From contig NZ_FNUY01000008.1 in assembly GCF_900108245.1 (NCBI RefSeq), forward strand, positions 186,001-250,000: DNA of 64,000 bases, read 5' to 3'. The position numbers were made by a program, and so were the translations under genes. Under the pieces are notes generated by a model. The model was not told where the DNA came from. It ran no database searches and saw only the letters and a program-made list of their open reading frames with translations. This DNA comes from Allobosea lathyri. Its GTDB lineage: Bacteria; Pseudomonadota; Alphaproteobacteria; Rhizobiales; Beijerinckiaceae. How positions within the stretch are numbered: position 1 is the stretch's first letter; every line of letters starts with the position of its first letter. Shown one piece after another: positions 27,001 to 35,897 of this stretch.

Positions 27001-27240
27001 CTCTACGGCATCGCCAATCTCTCCTACGAGTTCCTCGATGGCACGACAGCGAACGTCTCGGGCGCCCGCTTCACCAGCGCCGAGGAGCGGCTCTGGGGCG
27101 GGGTCGGCCTCGGCGCCAAATACGATTGGGCCGGCGGCCGCTACGCGGTCTATGGCGAGGTCTCCGCCAAAACGAGCCTCGCCCAGTTCGCCGACAGCCA
27201 TGAACTCAGCGGCCGCGCCGGCTTCCGCATGAGCTGGTGA
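24019..27240 (+). CDS. Autotransporter (type Va) with beta-helix passenger
   Basis: About 1073 residues. An Arg-rich n-region and signal peptide (LSLAIAALASTQAPAQS) start the protein; GGAG six bases upstream supports the ATG at 24019, with an alternative at 23992. The passenger (about 45-780) is rich in Gly, Ser, Thr and Asn and carries autotransporter-associated repeats such as NSSYSGGTTISAGTLQLG and NTYTGATTIQAGTLALTG, predicting a right-handed beta helix. A pertactin-like linker (EIETVLGGDASPSDRLVV) leads to the C-terminal barrel of about 270 residues, ending GRAGFRMSW with the aromatic terminal residue needed for Bam insertion. Likely surface adhesin; no protease motif recognised. Confidence 0.92.
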   Translation: MPIASTRLSTRRPSSPRSRTLRTGVSALSLAIAALASTQAPAQSYTYIDGEVRGAGVTAPATLTVDAGGSATQAGAITGPGAVNKAGDGTLSLTGASSYSSTTISGGVLRILDGGTVTNNGTLSLTGANAGLIISGIGSGLTTGANLGAIGSAAGVTMTVEKGGTFQNTTGNINIANVAGTNATLNVIGAGSEFRTQSAISSLHGNATYNIIDGGAIIHGGQIAMGASIAGAGSGSATILISGAGSRWQSGAGYFGEVSLRILDGGVMQNGNMSIGHLGGKTSNILISGAGSLHAVNGLVFGTNGTGIITVAEGGTFSFVAVAPSRVLTINKGGTINIGGAVGEAATGAGHLGVSSIVFAGGTGSLNFNHTDSGYLFDQAMTGDGVVNHTGPGTTILTGNSSYSGGTTISAGTLQLGNGGSSGSITGNAINNGVLAFNRSDAMTFAGSISGSGAVTQTGVGTTTLTATNTYTGATTIQAGTLALTGAGSIAASSGVRNNGTFDISATTAGASIRTLSGRGVVDTGAQTLTLTAAADTFDGTFQGTGGLTLSSGAETLTGNSSGFSGATTVQAGRLSVNGSLGGTMAVLGGRLQGVGTVGTTTNEAGGTIAPGNSIGTLTINGNYLGNGGRLEIETVLGGDASPSDRLVVTGSAAGSTLVTVLNQGGNGAPTVEGIKVVDVGGASNGRFSLANGDYAFQGQPALIAGAYAYTLQQNGVSTPGDGDWYLRSTYVQPAGAAAPVGSSVRTMPIFQPGVPLYEAYGQVLQSLNGLPTLRQRVGDRVQGESGAAAGTPESRAIWARIEGAHSRVTPRLSTSGTSYEIDSWKLQAGVEGQLLGDGAGTLIGGLTAHHGGATADVASVFGRGKIDTSGTGFGGTLTWYGQSGFYADAQAQVSWFDSDLTSTTAGRRLADGKGGFGYAFGLELGQRIALGGAWSLTPQAQLIYSKVDSSGFTDPFGARVSLDDGDSLKGRLGLGAEYRNSWRGADGQLVGATLYGIANLSYEFLDGTTANVSGARFTSAEERLWGGVGLGAKYDWAGGRYAVYGEVSAKTSLAQFADSHELSGRAGFRMSW

Positions 27241-27284
27241 TCGGCTCCCACCTCGTTTCCACGAATCTGGAAGGTCGATATCCA

Positions 27285-28409
27285 ATGTCATTCACGGCAT
27301 CGTCTCCAAGCGCCCCATGGCGCGTCGTCAAGCGCGCCGCAGCCGCCTCGTTGGTCATGGCAATGCTTGCGACACCGCAATCCGTGCTTGCCTGCACGAG
27401 CTTCCTGATCCGGACGACCGATAATGGCGCCGTCTACGGCCGCACCATGGAGTTCGCCTTCGAGCTCGAATCGCGCGCCATAGTGATTCCGCGCAACTAC
27501 AAGCTGAGCTCGACCGGGCCCGGCGGAACGCCCGCGATGAACTGGACCGGAAAATACGCAGCCGTCGGCCTCAACGCGCTCGGCGTCTCCGCCCTGGTCG
27601 ACGGCATGAATGAGAAGGGGCTCGCCGGCGGCATCCTCTATTTCCCGGATTTTGCCGGCTATGCCGACCCCGCCAAGGCCGATCCCACAAAGTCGCTCGC
27701 GCCATGGGATGTCCTGACCTGGGCGCTGACCAGTTTCGCCACCGTCGCCGAGGTCAAGGCGGCGATCAAGGATATCGCGGTCATCCATGTGGTCCAGGAG
27801 GCGATGAAGATCGCGCCGCCCGTGCACTACACCTTGCACGACGCGACCGGCGCCTCGCTGGTGATCGAGCCGGTCGATGGCGTGCTCAAGATCTACGACA
27901 ATCCGCTCGGCGTGATGACCAACTCGCCACCCTTCGACTGGCATCTGACCAATCTGCGGAACTATGTGAAGCTGTCTCCCTTCAGCGCGCCACCGCTCAG
28001 GGTCGGGGAGCAGTCATTCGCGCCACTTGGGCAGGGCTCGGGGATGCTCGGCATTCCCGGCGACCCGACGCCGCCGTCCCGCTTCCTGCGGGCGCTCGGC
28101 TATACGCTGTCCATCGAACGGAAGCCGAGCGGCCCGGAAAGCGTCCGGCTGGCAGAGCATATCGTCAACAATTTCGACATTCCGAAGGGCTGGATCAGGG
28201 AGGGCGAGCAGGGCAAGGCGCCGCTCGAATACACCCAATGGTCGACGGTAGCCGACCTCGTGAACCGGGTGTTCTACGTCAAGACCTATGATGACCCCGT
28301 CCTGCGCGGCATCGACCTGAAGAGTTTCGATCTCGATGCCAAGGCAATGGTGAGCGCGGCGCTGAAGCCGGCGATGACGCCTCCGGCGCTGCCCTTCGCC
28401 AAGCCCTGA
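27285..28409 (+). CDS. Exported linear amide C-N hydrolase (choloylglycine hydrolase family)
   Basis: 374 residues of the Ntn-hydrolase choloylglycine/penicillin V acylase family. A signal peptide ends LATPQSVLA, placing the catalytic Cys first in the mature protein (CTSF, residue 37). Further family features are NGAVYGRTMEF, the MNEKGLAGGIL block and GVMTNSPPFDWHL. GGAAGG lies upstream of the ATG at 27285. It would cleave an amide in the periplasm, such as conjugated bile acid-like compounds, penicillin V or acyl-homoserine lactones. It follows the autotransporter by 44 bases and may share its transcript. Confidence 0.9.
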   Translation: MSFTASSPSAPWRVVKRAAAASLVMAMLATPQSVLACTSFLIRTTDNGAVYGRTMEFAFELESRAIVIPRNYKLSSTGPGGTPAMNWTGKYAAVGLNALGVSALVDGMNEKGLAGGILYFPDFAGYADPAKADPTKSLAPWDVLTWALTSFATVAEVKAAIKDIAVIHVVQEAMKIAPPVHYTLHDATGASLVIEPVDGVLKIYDNPLGVMTNSPPFDWHLTNLRNYVKLSPFSAPPLRVGEQSFAPLGQGSGMLGIPGDPTPPSRFLRALGYTLSIERKPSGPESVRLAEHIVNNFDIPKGWIREGEQGKAPLEYTQWSTVADLVNRVFYVKTYDDPVLRGIDLKSFDLDAKAMVSAALKPAMTPPALPFAKP

Positions 28410-28473
28410 CGGGCCGCACGGCACGACATTCTTCGACATCCGATCGACGCCAGTGCCGGGGGGCATCAGCACC

Positions 28474-29313
28474 ATGACATCATCGACAACAAGCGCGCCG
28501 TGCTGGAGCTTTGTGACTGCCGCTTGCGTTGGCGTCGCCGCGCTGTTGACGATGGCGCCTCCGGCAAAGGCAGCCGATCCGGCTCCCGCCCGCAATACGG
28601 AGGTCGTGGCGCCGGTCGTTCAGCGCGACTGGACGATCACCATCAGCCCGTATCTATGGGCGGCCTCGCTGAACGGCGATGCGTCCGTGTTCGGCATCCG
28701 CACGCATGTCGACGTGCCCTTTCGCGACACCCTCGAGAATCTCGATCTCGGGGTGATGGGCAATGTCGAAATCAGCCGCGGGGCCTTTGGCGCCTATGTC
28801 AACGGCGAGTATGTCGACGTCTCCAACGACGCCAGGATCGGCCCGTTCAACATCGGCGTCGGCATGAAGTCTTATCTGGTCAGTGCCGGCGCCTTCTATC
28901 GCGTCTATCAATCCGAACTCGGTGGTAACACCGTGTTCGGTGCGCCGCGCGTCTTTGCGCTGGAACCAACGGTCGGCGCCCGCTGGACGCGGCTGACCGG
29001 CAGTCTTCGCCTCGGCGGGCTTCATGCCTCCGACAGTGAAAGCTGGCTCGACCCGTTCGTCGGCGCGCGCATTCACCTCGATCTGACGGATCGCTGGAAT
29101 CTGTTCATGGAAGGCGACGTCGGCGGTTTCGGCGCCGGCTCGCGGCTGAGCCTCAACGGCCAGGCATTGCTGGGCTATCGCACGACACTACTGGGCTACA
29201 AGTCGATCATTCGCGCTGGATATCGGGTCCTGCACCAGGACTACAGGGAGGGCGGCTTCCAGTGGAAAGTCACCCAGCACGGCCCGATCGTCGGCGCGTC
29301 GATCGAGTTCTGA
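28474..29313 (+). CDS. Outer-membrane beta-barrel protein
   Basis: About 279 residues with a signal peptide (GVAALLTMAPPAKAAD). The mature part has alternating strands with the pattern of an 8-12-strand barrel: WTITISPYLWAASLNGDASV near the start, FVGARIHLDLTDRWNLFMEG and a terminal GPIVGASIEF ending in Phe. SPYLWAA-type starts occur in uncharacterised Rhizobiales porin-like proteins. ATG at 28474 is preferred; a GTG at 28453 is in frame. It follows the C-N hydrolase by 64 bases. Cargo unknown. Confidence 0.85.
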   Translation: MTSSTTSAPCWSFVTAACVGVAALLTMAPPAKAADPAPARNTEVVAPVVQRDWTITISPYLWAASLNGDASVFGIRTHVDVPFRDTLENLDLGVMGNVEISRGAFGAYVNGEYVDVSNDARIGPFNIGVGMKSYLVSAGAFYRVYQSELGGNTVFGAPRVFALEPTVGARWTRLTGSLRLGGLHASDSESWLDPFVGARIHLDLTDRWNLFMEGDVGGFGAGSRLSLNGQALLGYRTTLLGYKSIIRAGYRVLHQDYREGGFQWKVTQHGPIVGASIEF

Positions 29314-29334
29314 GAGACAGTTGGAGAATGCAAC

Positions 29335-29446
29335 CCTCATCCTGAGGAGTTGCGAAGTGGCGTCTCGAAGGATGTTCAGGAGGTTCCCGAACCAGCTGGA
29401 ACATCCTTCGAGACGCCATACCTGACGGAATGGCTCCTCAGAGTCT
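29335..29446. repeat. Palindromic CATCCTGAGGAG-type intergenic repeat
   Basis: Inverted arms: CTCATCCTGAGGAG with GCGTCTCGAAGGATGTTC on one side and GAACATCCTTCGAGACGC with GGCTCCTCAG on the other, around a 21-base centre. It would fold into a long hairpin and differs from the GTCATCCCGG family that follows 50 bases later. May also terminate transcription of the upstream gene. Confidence 0.75.
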
Positions 29447-29496
29447 GGCCGATAATGATATCCCAGTTTTCAAGGACTTGAACATCAGCGAAAAAC

Positions 29497-29612
29497 GCGC
29501 CGTCATCCCGGACGCAGCGAAGCGGAGATCCGGGATCCATTCCGGAGCGCTGACCGGTAAGCGCCTCGGAATGGATCCCGGGTCTCCCTGCGGTCGCCCG
29601 GGATGACAGCGC
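29497..29612. repeat. Dispersed palindromic intergenic element, copy 2
   Basis: Outer arms CGTCATCCCGG / CCGGGATGACAG and inner arms GGGATCCATTCCG / CGGAATGGATCCCG, with GCGAAGCGGAGA between. Best-preserved copy in this window. Confidence 0.9.
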
Positions 29613-29872
29613 TTTTCGATGCGAAATGCCAAACGATTGAAATTGCTTACGACATTCTCGGCCAGGCTCTGAGCCCCGAATGCTTCTTTCGCGGCACTGC
29701 CGCACCAGTATCGAAGCGTCGGCGCTATGTTCAACTGACACAGCAGGTTGAGCCCGGCCTGCCTTGCTCCACCCGCCAACCGTGCCATTCTCACCATAGA
29801 CAATGGGCGCAGCGGCCTGTTGCCGCCGCGCCCATTCATGTTCGTGCACTCAGGGCGAAGGGACGATTTCGC
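29613..29872. other. Intergenic, no gene seen
   Basis: About 260 bases downstream of the large RTX gene stop codon. No supported reading frame; it presumably carries the end of the RTX transcript. Confidence 0.35.
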
Positions 29873-32800
29873 TCAGGCGAAGCGGAAATCGTCGGCGCTC
29901 AGGGAGAGCAAATTCGCTTCGTGAAGCGTCAGCGATGTCTGGGCGTCGACCGTGATGACGACATCATCGCCGACCTGCGCGGATGCCGCGATCATCGTAC
30001 CGAAATCGGCGAACAGGCTATCGCTGAAGCTGATGATATCGGTGTCGGACGATCCGAAATCGGTGATCGCGTCGCGACCGAACCCGGCAGCGAAATGGAA
30101 CGTGTCGGTTCCCGAGCCGCCGGTCAGCAGATCGTCGCCGGCGCCGCCCTCGATCCGGTCGTCGCCCGAGCCAGCTTTCAGCACGTCGTTCCCGGCTCCG
30201 CCGCGCAGGATGTCATCTCCTGAGCCGCCGGACAGCACGTCGTTGCCAGCGCCACCGTCGAGTTGGTCGTCGTTGGAGCCGCCATTGAGGATGTCGTCGC
30301 CCAGGCCGCCGGCGAGCGCGTCGTCACCGGCGCCGCCGGTGAGCGTGTCGTTGCCTGCGCCACCATCGAAGCTGTCGTCGCCGTTGCCGCCGGTGACGAT
30401 GTTGTCGCCGTCACCAAAAAGCAGGTTCTCGATGCTGGTGAACGACACAATTCCGAGGCCGCCACCCGAAATCCGACCCGAGGCCAGATCCGCGAAGAGC
30501 GGGCCGGTCGCAGCGGACACATCGAGCGTATCGTAGCCGTCACCGCCGTCGATGATGTCATGGCCGGCGCTGGCCTTGATGATGTCATCTCCCGCATCGC
30601 CGAAAATCACGTCGTCGCCGGCTCCACCGTCGATGATGTCTTTGCCCGCGCCGCCGCTGATCGTGTCGTTGCCGGTTCCGCCAACAAGGGTATCGTCCCC
30701 GTCACCACCGTCGATGACGTCGTCGCCGGCGCCGGTATAGATGATGTCGTTGCCGGCACCACCAAGGACGTGATCGGCGCCCGCGTCGAGATAGATCTGG
30801 TCGTCTCCCTCGCCGCCATCGATCTCGAAATCGCCCCAGGAGGTTGCGGTGACGAGGTCGTTGCCCTGGCCCAGCAGGATCTTGCCGACCACCTTGGCGC
30901 CGACATAGAGATTCACATGGTCGTCGCCGGCGCCCATATCGACGGCCGCGCCGCCGGTTGCCGTGATCAGGCCGGAATTGCCCAGCTTGTCGTTGCCGCC
31001 GCCCATCGAGACGCCGCCGACGATATGGCCGCGGCTATTGTTGATGACCTCGTCGGCGTAGTTGCCGACGAGGTTGATCGCCTCGTTGCCGCGCAGGTCG
31101 AACCGGGCCGCATCTGCCGGAGCGACATTCGCGGGCCCGTGACCGTCACCCTGGATCAAGCCGTCATTGACCACCAGGGTCGCGCCCAGGGCGTTCTGGT
31201 TGCTGGAATTGTCGACCTGGATGGCGCGCCCATAGCCGTAGATCTTACCGGCGCTGTTGTTGATGATGGTGCCGCCGCCGACGGCGATGCCTTCCGAGAC
31301 ATTGGGCTCGCCATCGTGATAGCCGTTGGCGCCGAGGCCCTCGACGGTGCCGTAATTGTTGAGGAACAGCAGGCCGTCGACATCGATGGCATCGCCGTCG
31401 CTGTCATCAAGCCCGGCCGAGCGGCCCTGCATGACGCCGTGGTTGGTGATGTTGACGCGATCGGCTTCCGAACCGTCATTGTCGATGTTCACGGCTGAGC
31501 CGTTGCGGCCGATCATCGTGCCGTTATTCACGACGGTGACGGCATGGTCGCCGGTCACGGCATGACGAGCGCCGTCGAGCAGGCCGCCGACATGGTTGCT
31601 GACCTTGCCGCCGGTCTCGCTCTGGAAGTCGATCAGGTCGCCGCCGCCCACCGCCCCGGCTTCCGCCGCGATCGTGCCCCAGTTGTTGACGATGCCGTTC
31701 TGGCCGGGGCGGATCACGTCGGTGTTGGTGCCGTACTGGCGGATGACACCGCCGGCCAGGTTGTTGATCGTGGCGCTTGCGCCGTTGTTATCGAAGCTGC
31801 GGAAGTCGATCACGCGCCCGTTGGCCTCGATGAGGCCGGCATTGTTGAGGGTGATGGACGCAGTTGCTTCGCCAGCCTGGCTCGGATTGATCGCGCCACG
31901 CAGCACGCCGCCAGCGGCGTTGTCGAATGTGAGCGAACCCGATGCATTCGCGGCTGTCTGGAAGAGGCGGCCACCTGCATCGACCGCGACAAGCCCGGCA
32001 TTGGTGAAGACGGCATTGCCGCCGCCAGCCCAGGTCACAGCGTTGTTGGCAACCGTCAGCTTGCCGCCGGCATCGATACCGATGCGGTCGTCGCCGTCGA
32101 TGACGACGCCGGTCGTCACGGCCGCGCCGTCGCGTATGGCGATCTCGTCATAGCCGGCGCTGCCTGCGACCGACCAGCTTCCGCCTTCGACAACGAGGCG
32201 CTCGACCCCGCTGGGAGCAGCGAGCGAACCGGTCCCGGTTCCGGTCAGCTTCACCGTGTCGCGGCCCGAGCCGCCATCGATGCTGGCCGCAGCCCCTGCA
32301 CCGGCCTGGATCTCGATGCTGTCGTCACCCGCGCCGCCGATAGCCATGTCGCCGGCTCCGGCGACAATGCGGTCGTTGCCAGCGCCGCCGTCCAGAACAT
32401 TGGCCAGGTTATTGCCGATCAGAACGTCGTCGCCTGAGCCGCCGATGACGTTCTCGATTCCGGCGAGCCGGTCTTTCGCGATGCCGTCGCCGGTCGCCTT
32501 GCCCGTGCCGAGATCGATCGTGACGCTCGCGGTCTCAGCCGAGTAGTCGACCGTGTCGATGCCGTCGCCGCCATCCAGGAGGTCGTTGCCGGCGCCGCCG
32601 ATCAGGGTGTCGTTGCCCGCGTCCCCGAAGAGGAAGTCGTCGCCGCGACCGCCGATCAGGCGATCGTTTCCGTTGCCGCCCTGAAGAGCGTCGTCGCCGG
32701 CGCCGCCGTCGAGCAGATCGTCGCCATCGCCACCCCGGACGAGGTCGTCGCCGGCGCCCGCCAGAACGATGTCGTTGCCCTCTCCGGCATCGACCGAGAG

Positions 32801-33595
32801 ATCCTGCTCGGCTGCAGTCGCCGTCAGCTTGTCGTCGCCCGTGCCGAGACGGACCTCGCCATACAGCTGCGAGCCTTCGAGAAGCGTGACCTCGTCATTG
32901 CCTGCGCCGGTGTCGATGGCAACGCCGTCGCTGCCGATGATGGTTCCGGAATTGGTGAACTTGTCGTTGCCGCCGCCCATCGAGACGCCGCTGAGCAGGA
33001 CGTCCGTGTTGCTCAGGCTGTCGTCACCTTCGCCGAATGCCGGCGAGCTGGCCAGTGCAGGCTGCACGTCGACGTTCAACTGAGCGACAGCCGCCTGCGG
33101 TGCGTTCTGTTCCGCGGCGGCAGTGGAGGTCGAACTCGTCGCAAGGCTGCGGGCGGACATTCCGCCGCCGGGGGAACCATTGTCGATAGGGGCGGCCACC
33201 CGGGCGGACGAGGTCTCGCTCTCGGCCGATGACATGCTGACGATCGACGGCGCGATGAAGTCGTTGGATGCCGAATCAAGCAGGCTTAGGCTCGTCGAGC
33301 TGCCAAGGGAGGTAGGCGAGCTGCCGACGCTGCCGGTCGTCTCGACGTCCTGCTGATTGGCCGGGGCCTCTCCCGCGGCAAGTCCCTCGACGGTGACGGT
33401 CGTGCCGGCCGGGATGTCGCGATTGGCGGTCCATGTCCAGCTCGCGGCTTTTCCGCCGTTCAGGCCATCAGACCCGTCATTCACGATGGTGATCACATTG
33501 CCGGCGAGCACAGGCTCGATCACGGTGAAGACGATGCCATTGCCGGAATCGGGGCTGTAGCCGACGAAACTGACCGAACCAGCGGGACGCGTCAT
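29873..33595 (-). CDS. Large RTX calcium-binding protein, type I secretion substrate
   Basis: 1240 residues without signal peptide. The N-terminal 80 residues (VSFVGYSPDSGNGIVFTVIE...) look like a short beta domain. Then come blocks of GGxGxDxxx nonapeptides (about 280-350, 400-430, 940-1010 and 1060-1170), separated by beta-helix-like Asn/Gly repeats (NNAGLIEANGRVIDF, INNLAGGVI). The C-terminus FHFAAGFGRDAITDFGSSDT then VVITVDAQTSLTLHEANLL and ADDFRFA is the typical RTX secretion signal region. It is divergent from an ABC and HlyD pair at 34.1-37.3 kb, its likely exporter. No hydrolase domain recognised; probably a surface or matrix protein. Confidence 0.92.
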   Translation of the reverse strand: MTRPAGSVSFVGYSPDSGNGIVFTVIEPVLAGNVITIVNDGSDGLNGGKAASWTWTANRDIPAGTTVTVEGLAAGEAPANQQDVETTGSVGSSPTSLGSSTSLSLLDSASNDFIAPSIVSMSSAESETSSARVAAPIDNGSPGGGMSARSLATSSTSTAAAEQNAPQAAVAQLNVDVQPALASSPAFGEGDDSLSNTDVLLSGVSMGGGNDKFTNSGTIIGSDGVAIDTGAGNDEVTLLEGSQLYGEVRLGTGDDKLTATAAEQDLSVDAGEGNDIVLAGAGDDLVRGGDGDDLLDGGAGDDALQGGNGNDRLIGGRGDDFLFGDAGNDTLIGGAGNDLLDGGDGIDTVDYSAETASVTIDLGTGKATGDGIAKDRLAGIENVIGGSGDDVLIGNNLANVLDGGAGNDRIVAGAGDMAIGGAGDDSIEIQAGAGAAASIDGGSGRDTVKLTGTGTGSLAAPSGVERLVVEGGSWSVAGSAGYDEIAIRDGAAVTTGVVIDGDDRIGIDAGGKLTVANNAVTWAGGGNAVFTNAGLVAVDAGGRLFQTAANASGSLTFDNAAGGVLRGAINPSQAGEATASITLNNAGLIEANGRVIDFRSFDNNGASATINNLAGGVIRQYGTNTDVIRPGQNGIVNNWGTIAAEAGAVGGGDLIDFQSETGGKVSNHVGGLLDGARHAVTGDHAVTVVNNGTMIGRNGSAVNIDNDGSEADRVNITNHGVMQGRSAGLDDSDGDAIDVDGLLFLNNYGTVEGLGANGYHDGEPNVSEGIAVGGGTIINNSAGKIYGYGRAIQVDNSSNQNALGATLVVNDGLIQGDGHGPANVAPADAARFDLRGNEAINLVGNYADEVINNSRGHIVGGVSMGGGNDKLGNSGLITATGGAAVDMGAGDDHVNLYVGAKVVGKILLGQGNDLVTATSWGDFEIDGGEGDDQIYLDAGADHVLGGAGNDIIYTGAGDDVIDGGDGDDTLVGGTGNDTISGGAGKDIIDGGAGDDVIFGDAGDDIIKASAGHDIIDGGDGYDTLDVSAATGPLFADLASGRISGGGLGIVSFTSIENLLFGDGDNIVTGGNGDDSFDGGAGNDTLTGGAGDDALAGGLGDDILNGGSNDDQLDGGAGNDVLSGGSGDDILRGGAGNDVLKAGSGDDRIEGGAGDDLLTGGSGTDTFHFAAGFGRDAITDFGSSDTDIISFSDSLFADFGTMIAASAQVGDDVVITVDAQTSLTLHEANLLSLSADDFRFA

Positions 33596-34082
33596 TGTGT
33601 AAATCCTTGTAGCCAGATGCGCAGAGGGAAGTGCTCGACCTCAGCCGAGCGCGGCCCGCACGCTGCGAGCCCTTGGGTGCGTTAATGACTTGTTAAGGAT
33701 GACAGTTGCTTAACGGTTTCTTGACCGATCAAAAAATATCCGCGCCGAGCGAGCATCGCCCTCGGAATACGCAGAAAGGCGTCCGACGAATCGCGATTCT
33801 TTTATATTTCTCGCCTGATCCGAGAAAAACTTCCGGACTTCCGTTGGGGTATCGGAGCGGGTCTGGACCGAGTTTTCTGAACAGTTCTTCCTGAATCGGC
33901 CGGATGGCCCGCAATATATAAGGTAATATTCTGAGGTTGCGGCCTCGTCGATGGGGGGTATCGCTATTTTCGATGGCCCTCCCGGTGATGATTTCACCGG
34001 TTTGTCATCTCGCCTGCCTATCTGCTGCGGCCATTCATCGAGCGCGACAGTTTCGCCGGGAGGCCGCTGGGGCATTCGATGG
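33596..34082. other. Divergent regulatory region, RTX gene to type I exporter
   Basis: About 490 bases. It contains AT-rich patches (33700-33960) likely to hold both promoters. The exporter frame is open from 33951, but the residues before 34083 resemble no family sequence. No other gene seen. Confidence 0.4.
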
Positions 34083-35897
34083 ATGGTTCTGGGGTCCTGG
34101 CGGGAGCGCGCCCGCAGGCTCTCTTTTGTTCAGTATGCGTCCGGAAAACATCCCTTGCTTCCGAAATCTTCCAAGAATGCCGCGAACGAGGCCCTGGCCT
34201 CCTGCCGTTCGGCCTTCCTCGCGGTGGCGCTGTTCTCCGCCCTCGTCAACGTGCTGATGCTGACCGGCTCGATCTACATGTTGCAGGTGTACGATCGCGT
34301 TCTGCCTTCGCGCAGCGTGCCGACGCTCGTGGCCCTCTCGCTCATCGTGGCAGCGCTCTTCATCCTGCTCGGCGTCTTCGACTGGCTGCGCCAGCGCATC
34401 CTGAGCCGCGTCGGTGTCGAGCTCGACCGCAGGCTTGGTGGGCCCGTGCTCGGCGCGATCCTCAGCGGGCAACTCCGCGGGACGCCCGGCGGCAGCCAGC
34501 TTTCGCGCGATCTCGACAGCGTCCGCGGCTTTCTCTCCGGCATCGGCCCGATGACGCTGTTCGATCTGCCCTGGATTCCGCTCTATGTCGGGCTCTGCTT
34601 TATCCTTCATCCCTATCTCGGCTGGACGCTCGTCGGGGGCGCCGCGATTCTGCTCGTGCTGGCTCTGCTGACCGAAATCCTGTCGCGCCGGCCCAGCGCC
34701 GATGTCGCGCGGTCGGGCGGCGAGCGGGCCGCTCTCATCGAGGCGGTCCGGCGCAATGCGGAAGCCGTGGCGGCGCTTGGCATGGGACAGCGCATCACCC
34801 GCCTGTTCGAGCGCATCAACGATCGCCACGTCACCTCCAATCTCGGCGCAGCCGACGTCACCAACGGGCTAGGAGGGATATCCAAAGTCATTCGCTTCAT
34901 GCTGCAGTCCGCCATGCTGGGCGTCGGCGCCTGGCTCGTGATGCATGATCAGGCGTCGTCGGGCGTGATGATCGCCTCGTCGATATTGAGCAGCCGTGCG
35001 CTGGCGCCGATCGAGCTGGCGATCAGCAGCTGGCGGCCGTTCATCGGCGCGCGCCAGGCCTGGCGCAGGCTGCAACTGGCGCTCGTCGCTGTGGAGGAGG
35101 CTCCCCAGGTGGCGCCTGACCGGCCGACACAACGCCTGACGCTCGATCATGTTTTCGTCGCGCCTCCCGGCAGCCAGACCCCGACCGTCAAGGATGTCGG
35201 CTTCACGCTCGAGGCCGGACAAGGCCTGGCAGTGATCGGCCCCTCCGCCTCGGGCAAATCGACGCTGGCGCGCACGCTTGTCGGGGTCTGGCCCGTGCAA
35301 CGTGGCAGCCTGCGCCTCGATGGAGCCACGCTGAACCAGTGGCCGGAGGAGACGCGTGGCGCGATCATCGGCTATATGCCGCAGGACGTGCAGCTCTTCG
35401 CCGGTACGATCGCCGAGAACATCGCCCGCTTCGACCCCGCGATGAGCGAAGAGGCCGTGCGTGACGCGGCCAAGGCTGCCGGCGCCTATGACCTGATCGT
35501 CGGCCTGCACAAAGGCTTCGAGACGCCCATCGGCGAGGCCGGCGGTGTGCTGTCCGGCGGCCAGCGCCAGCGCATCGCTTTGGCGCGGGCGCTCTATCGC
35601 GATCCGTTCCTCGTCGTCCTCGACGAGCCCAATGCCAGCCTTGATGCCGACGGCGACGCCGCGCTGACCGCCGCGATTGCCGGCGTGCGGGCGCGCGGCG
35701 GCATCGTGGTGGTGGTCGCCCACCGGCCTTCGGCGCTGGCAAGCATCAATCAGGTGCTCATCCTCGCGGACGGGCAGGTCCAGGCCTTCGGCCCGAAGGA
35801 GGAGGTTCTTCGCAAGAGCCTCGTCGGCAAGCCGGGCATGTCCGACATCGTTCCGTCCACCCCTAAGATCGTGATGACAGCCGATGCGCGCGGTTAA
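34083..35897 (+). CDS. Type I secretion ABC exporter (PrtD-like permease/ATPase)
   Basis: About 604 residues; membrane domain (FLAVALFSALVNVLMLTGSI onward, about 35-300) plus ATPase domain with Walker A GPSASGKSTLA, signature LSGGQRQRIALARALY and Walker B FLVVLDEPNASLD. No C39 domain. The start is uncertain: ATG at 34083 is taken, with an open frame back to 33951. The HlyD gene overlaps its end by 14 bases, and the RTX gene lies divergently upstream. Paralogous to the exporter at 10456-12261 and of the same subfamily. Confidence 0.92.
   Translation: MVLGSWRERARRLSFVQYASGKHPLLPKSSKNAANEALASCRSAFLAVALFSALVNVLMLTGSIYMLQVYDRVLPSRSVPTLVALSLIVAALFILLGVFDWLRQRILSRVGVELDRRLGGPVLGAILSGQLRGTPGGSQLSRDLDSVRGFLSGIGPMTLFDLPWIPLYVGLCFILHPYLGWTLVGGAAILLVLALLTEILSRRPSADVARSGGERAALIEAVRRNAEAVAALGMGQRITRLFERINDRHVTSNLGAADVTNGLGGISKVIRFMLQSAMLGVGAWLVMHDQASSGVMIASSILSSRALAPIELAISSWRPFIGARQAWRRLQLALVAVEEAPQVAPDRPTQRLTLDHVFVAPPGSQTPTVKDVGFTLEAGQGLAVIGPSASGKSTLARTLVGVWPVQRGSLRLDGATLNQWPEETRGAIIGYMPQDVQLFAGTIAENIARFDPAMSEEAVRDAAKAAGAYDLIVGLHKGFETPIGEAGGVLSGGQRQRIALARALYRDPFLVVLDEPNASLDADGDAALTAAIAGVRARGGIVVVVAHRPSALASINQVLILADGQVQAFGPKEEVLRKSLVGKPGMSDIVPSTPKIVMTADARG

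Noticed and set aside
25411..27291. Two long minus-strand frames opposite the autotransporter
   Set aside because: Shadows of the passenger and barrel; no start signals or family motifs.
33706..33894. Small plus-strand ORF upstream of the second exporter, checked as a counterpart of the 53-residue peptide
   Set aside because: No ribosome site and no Pro/Arg-rich tail or leader-like start.
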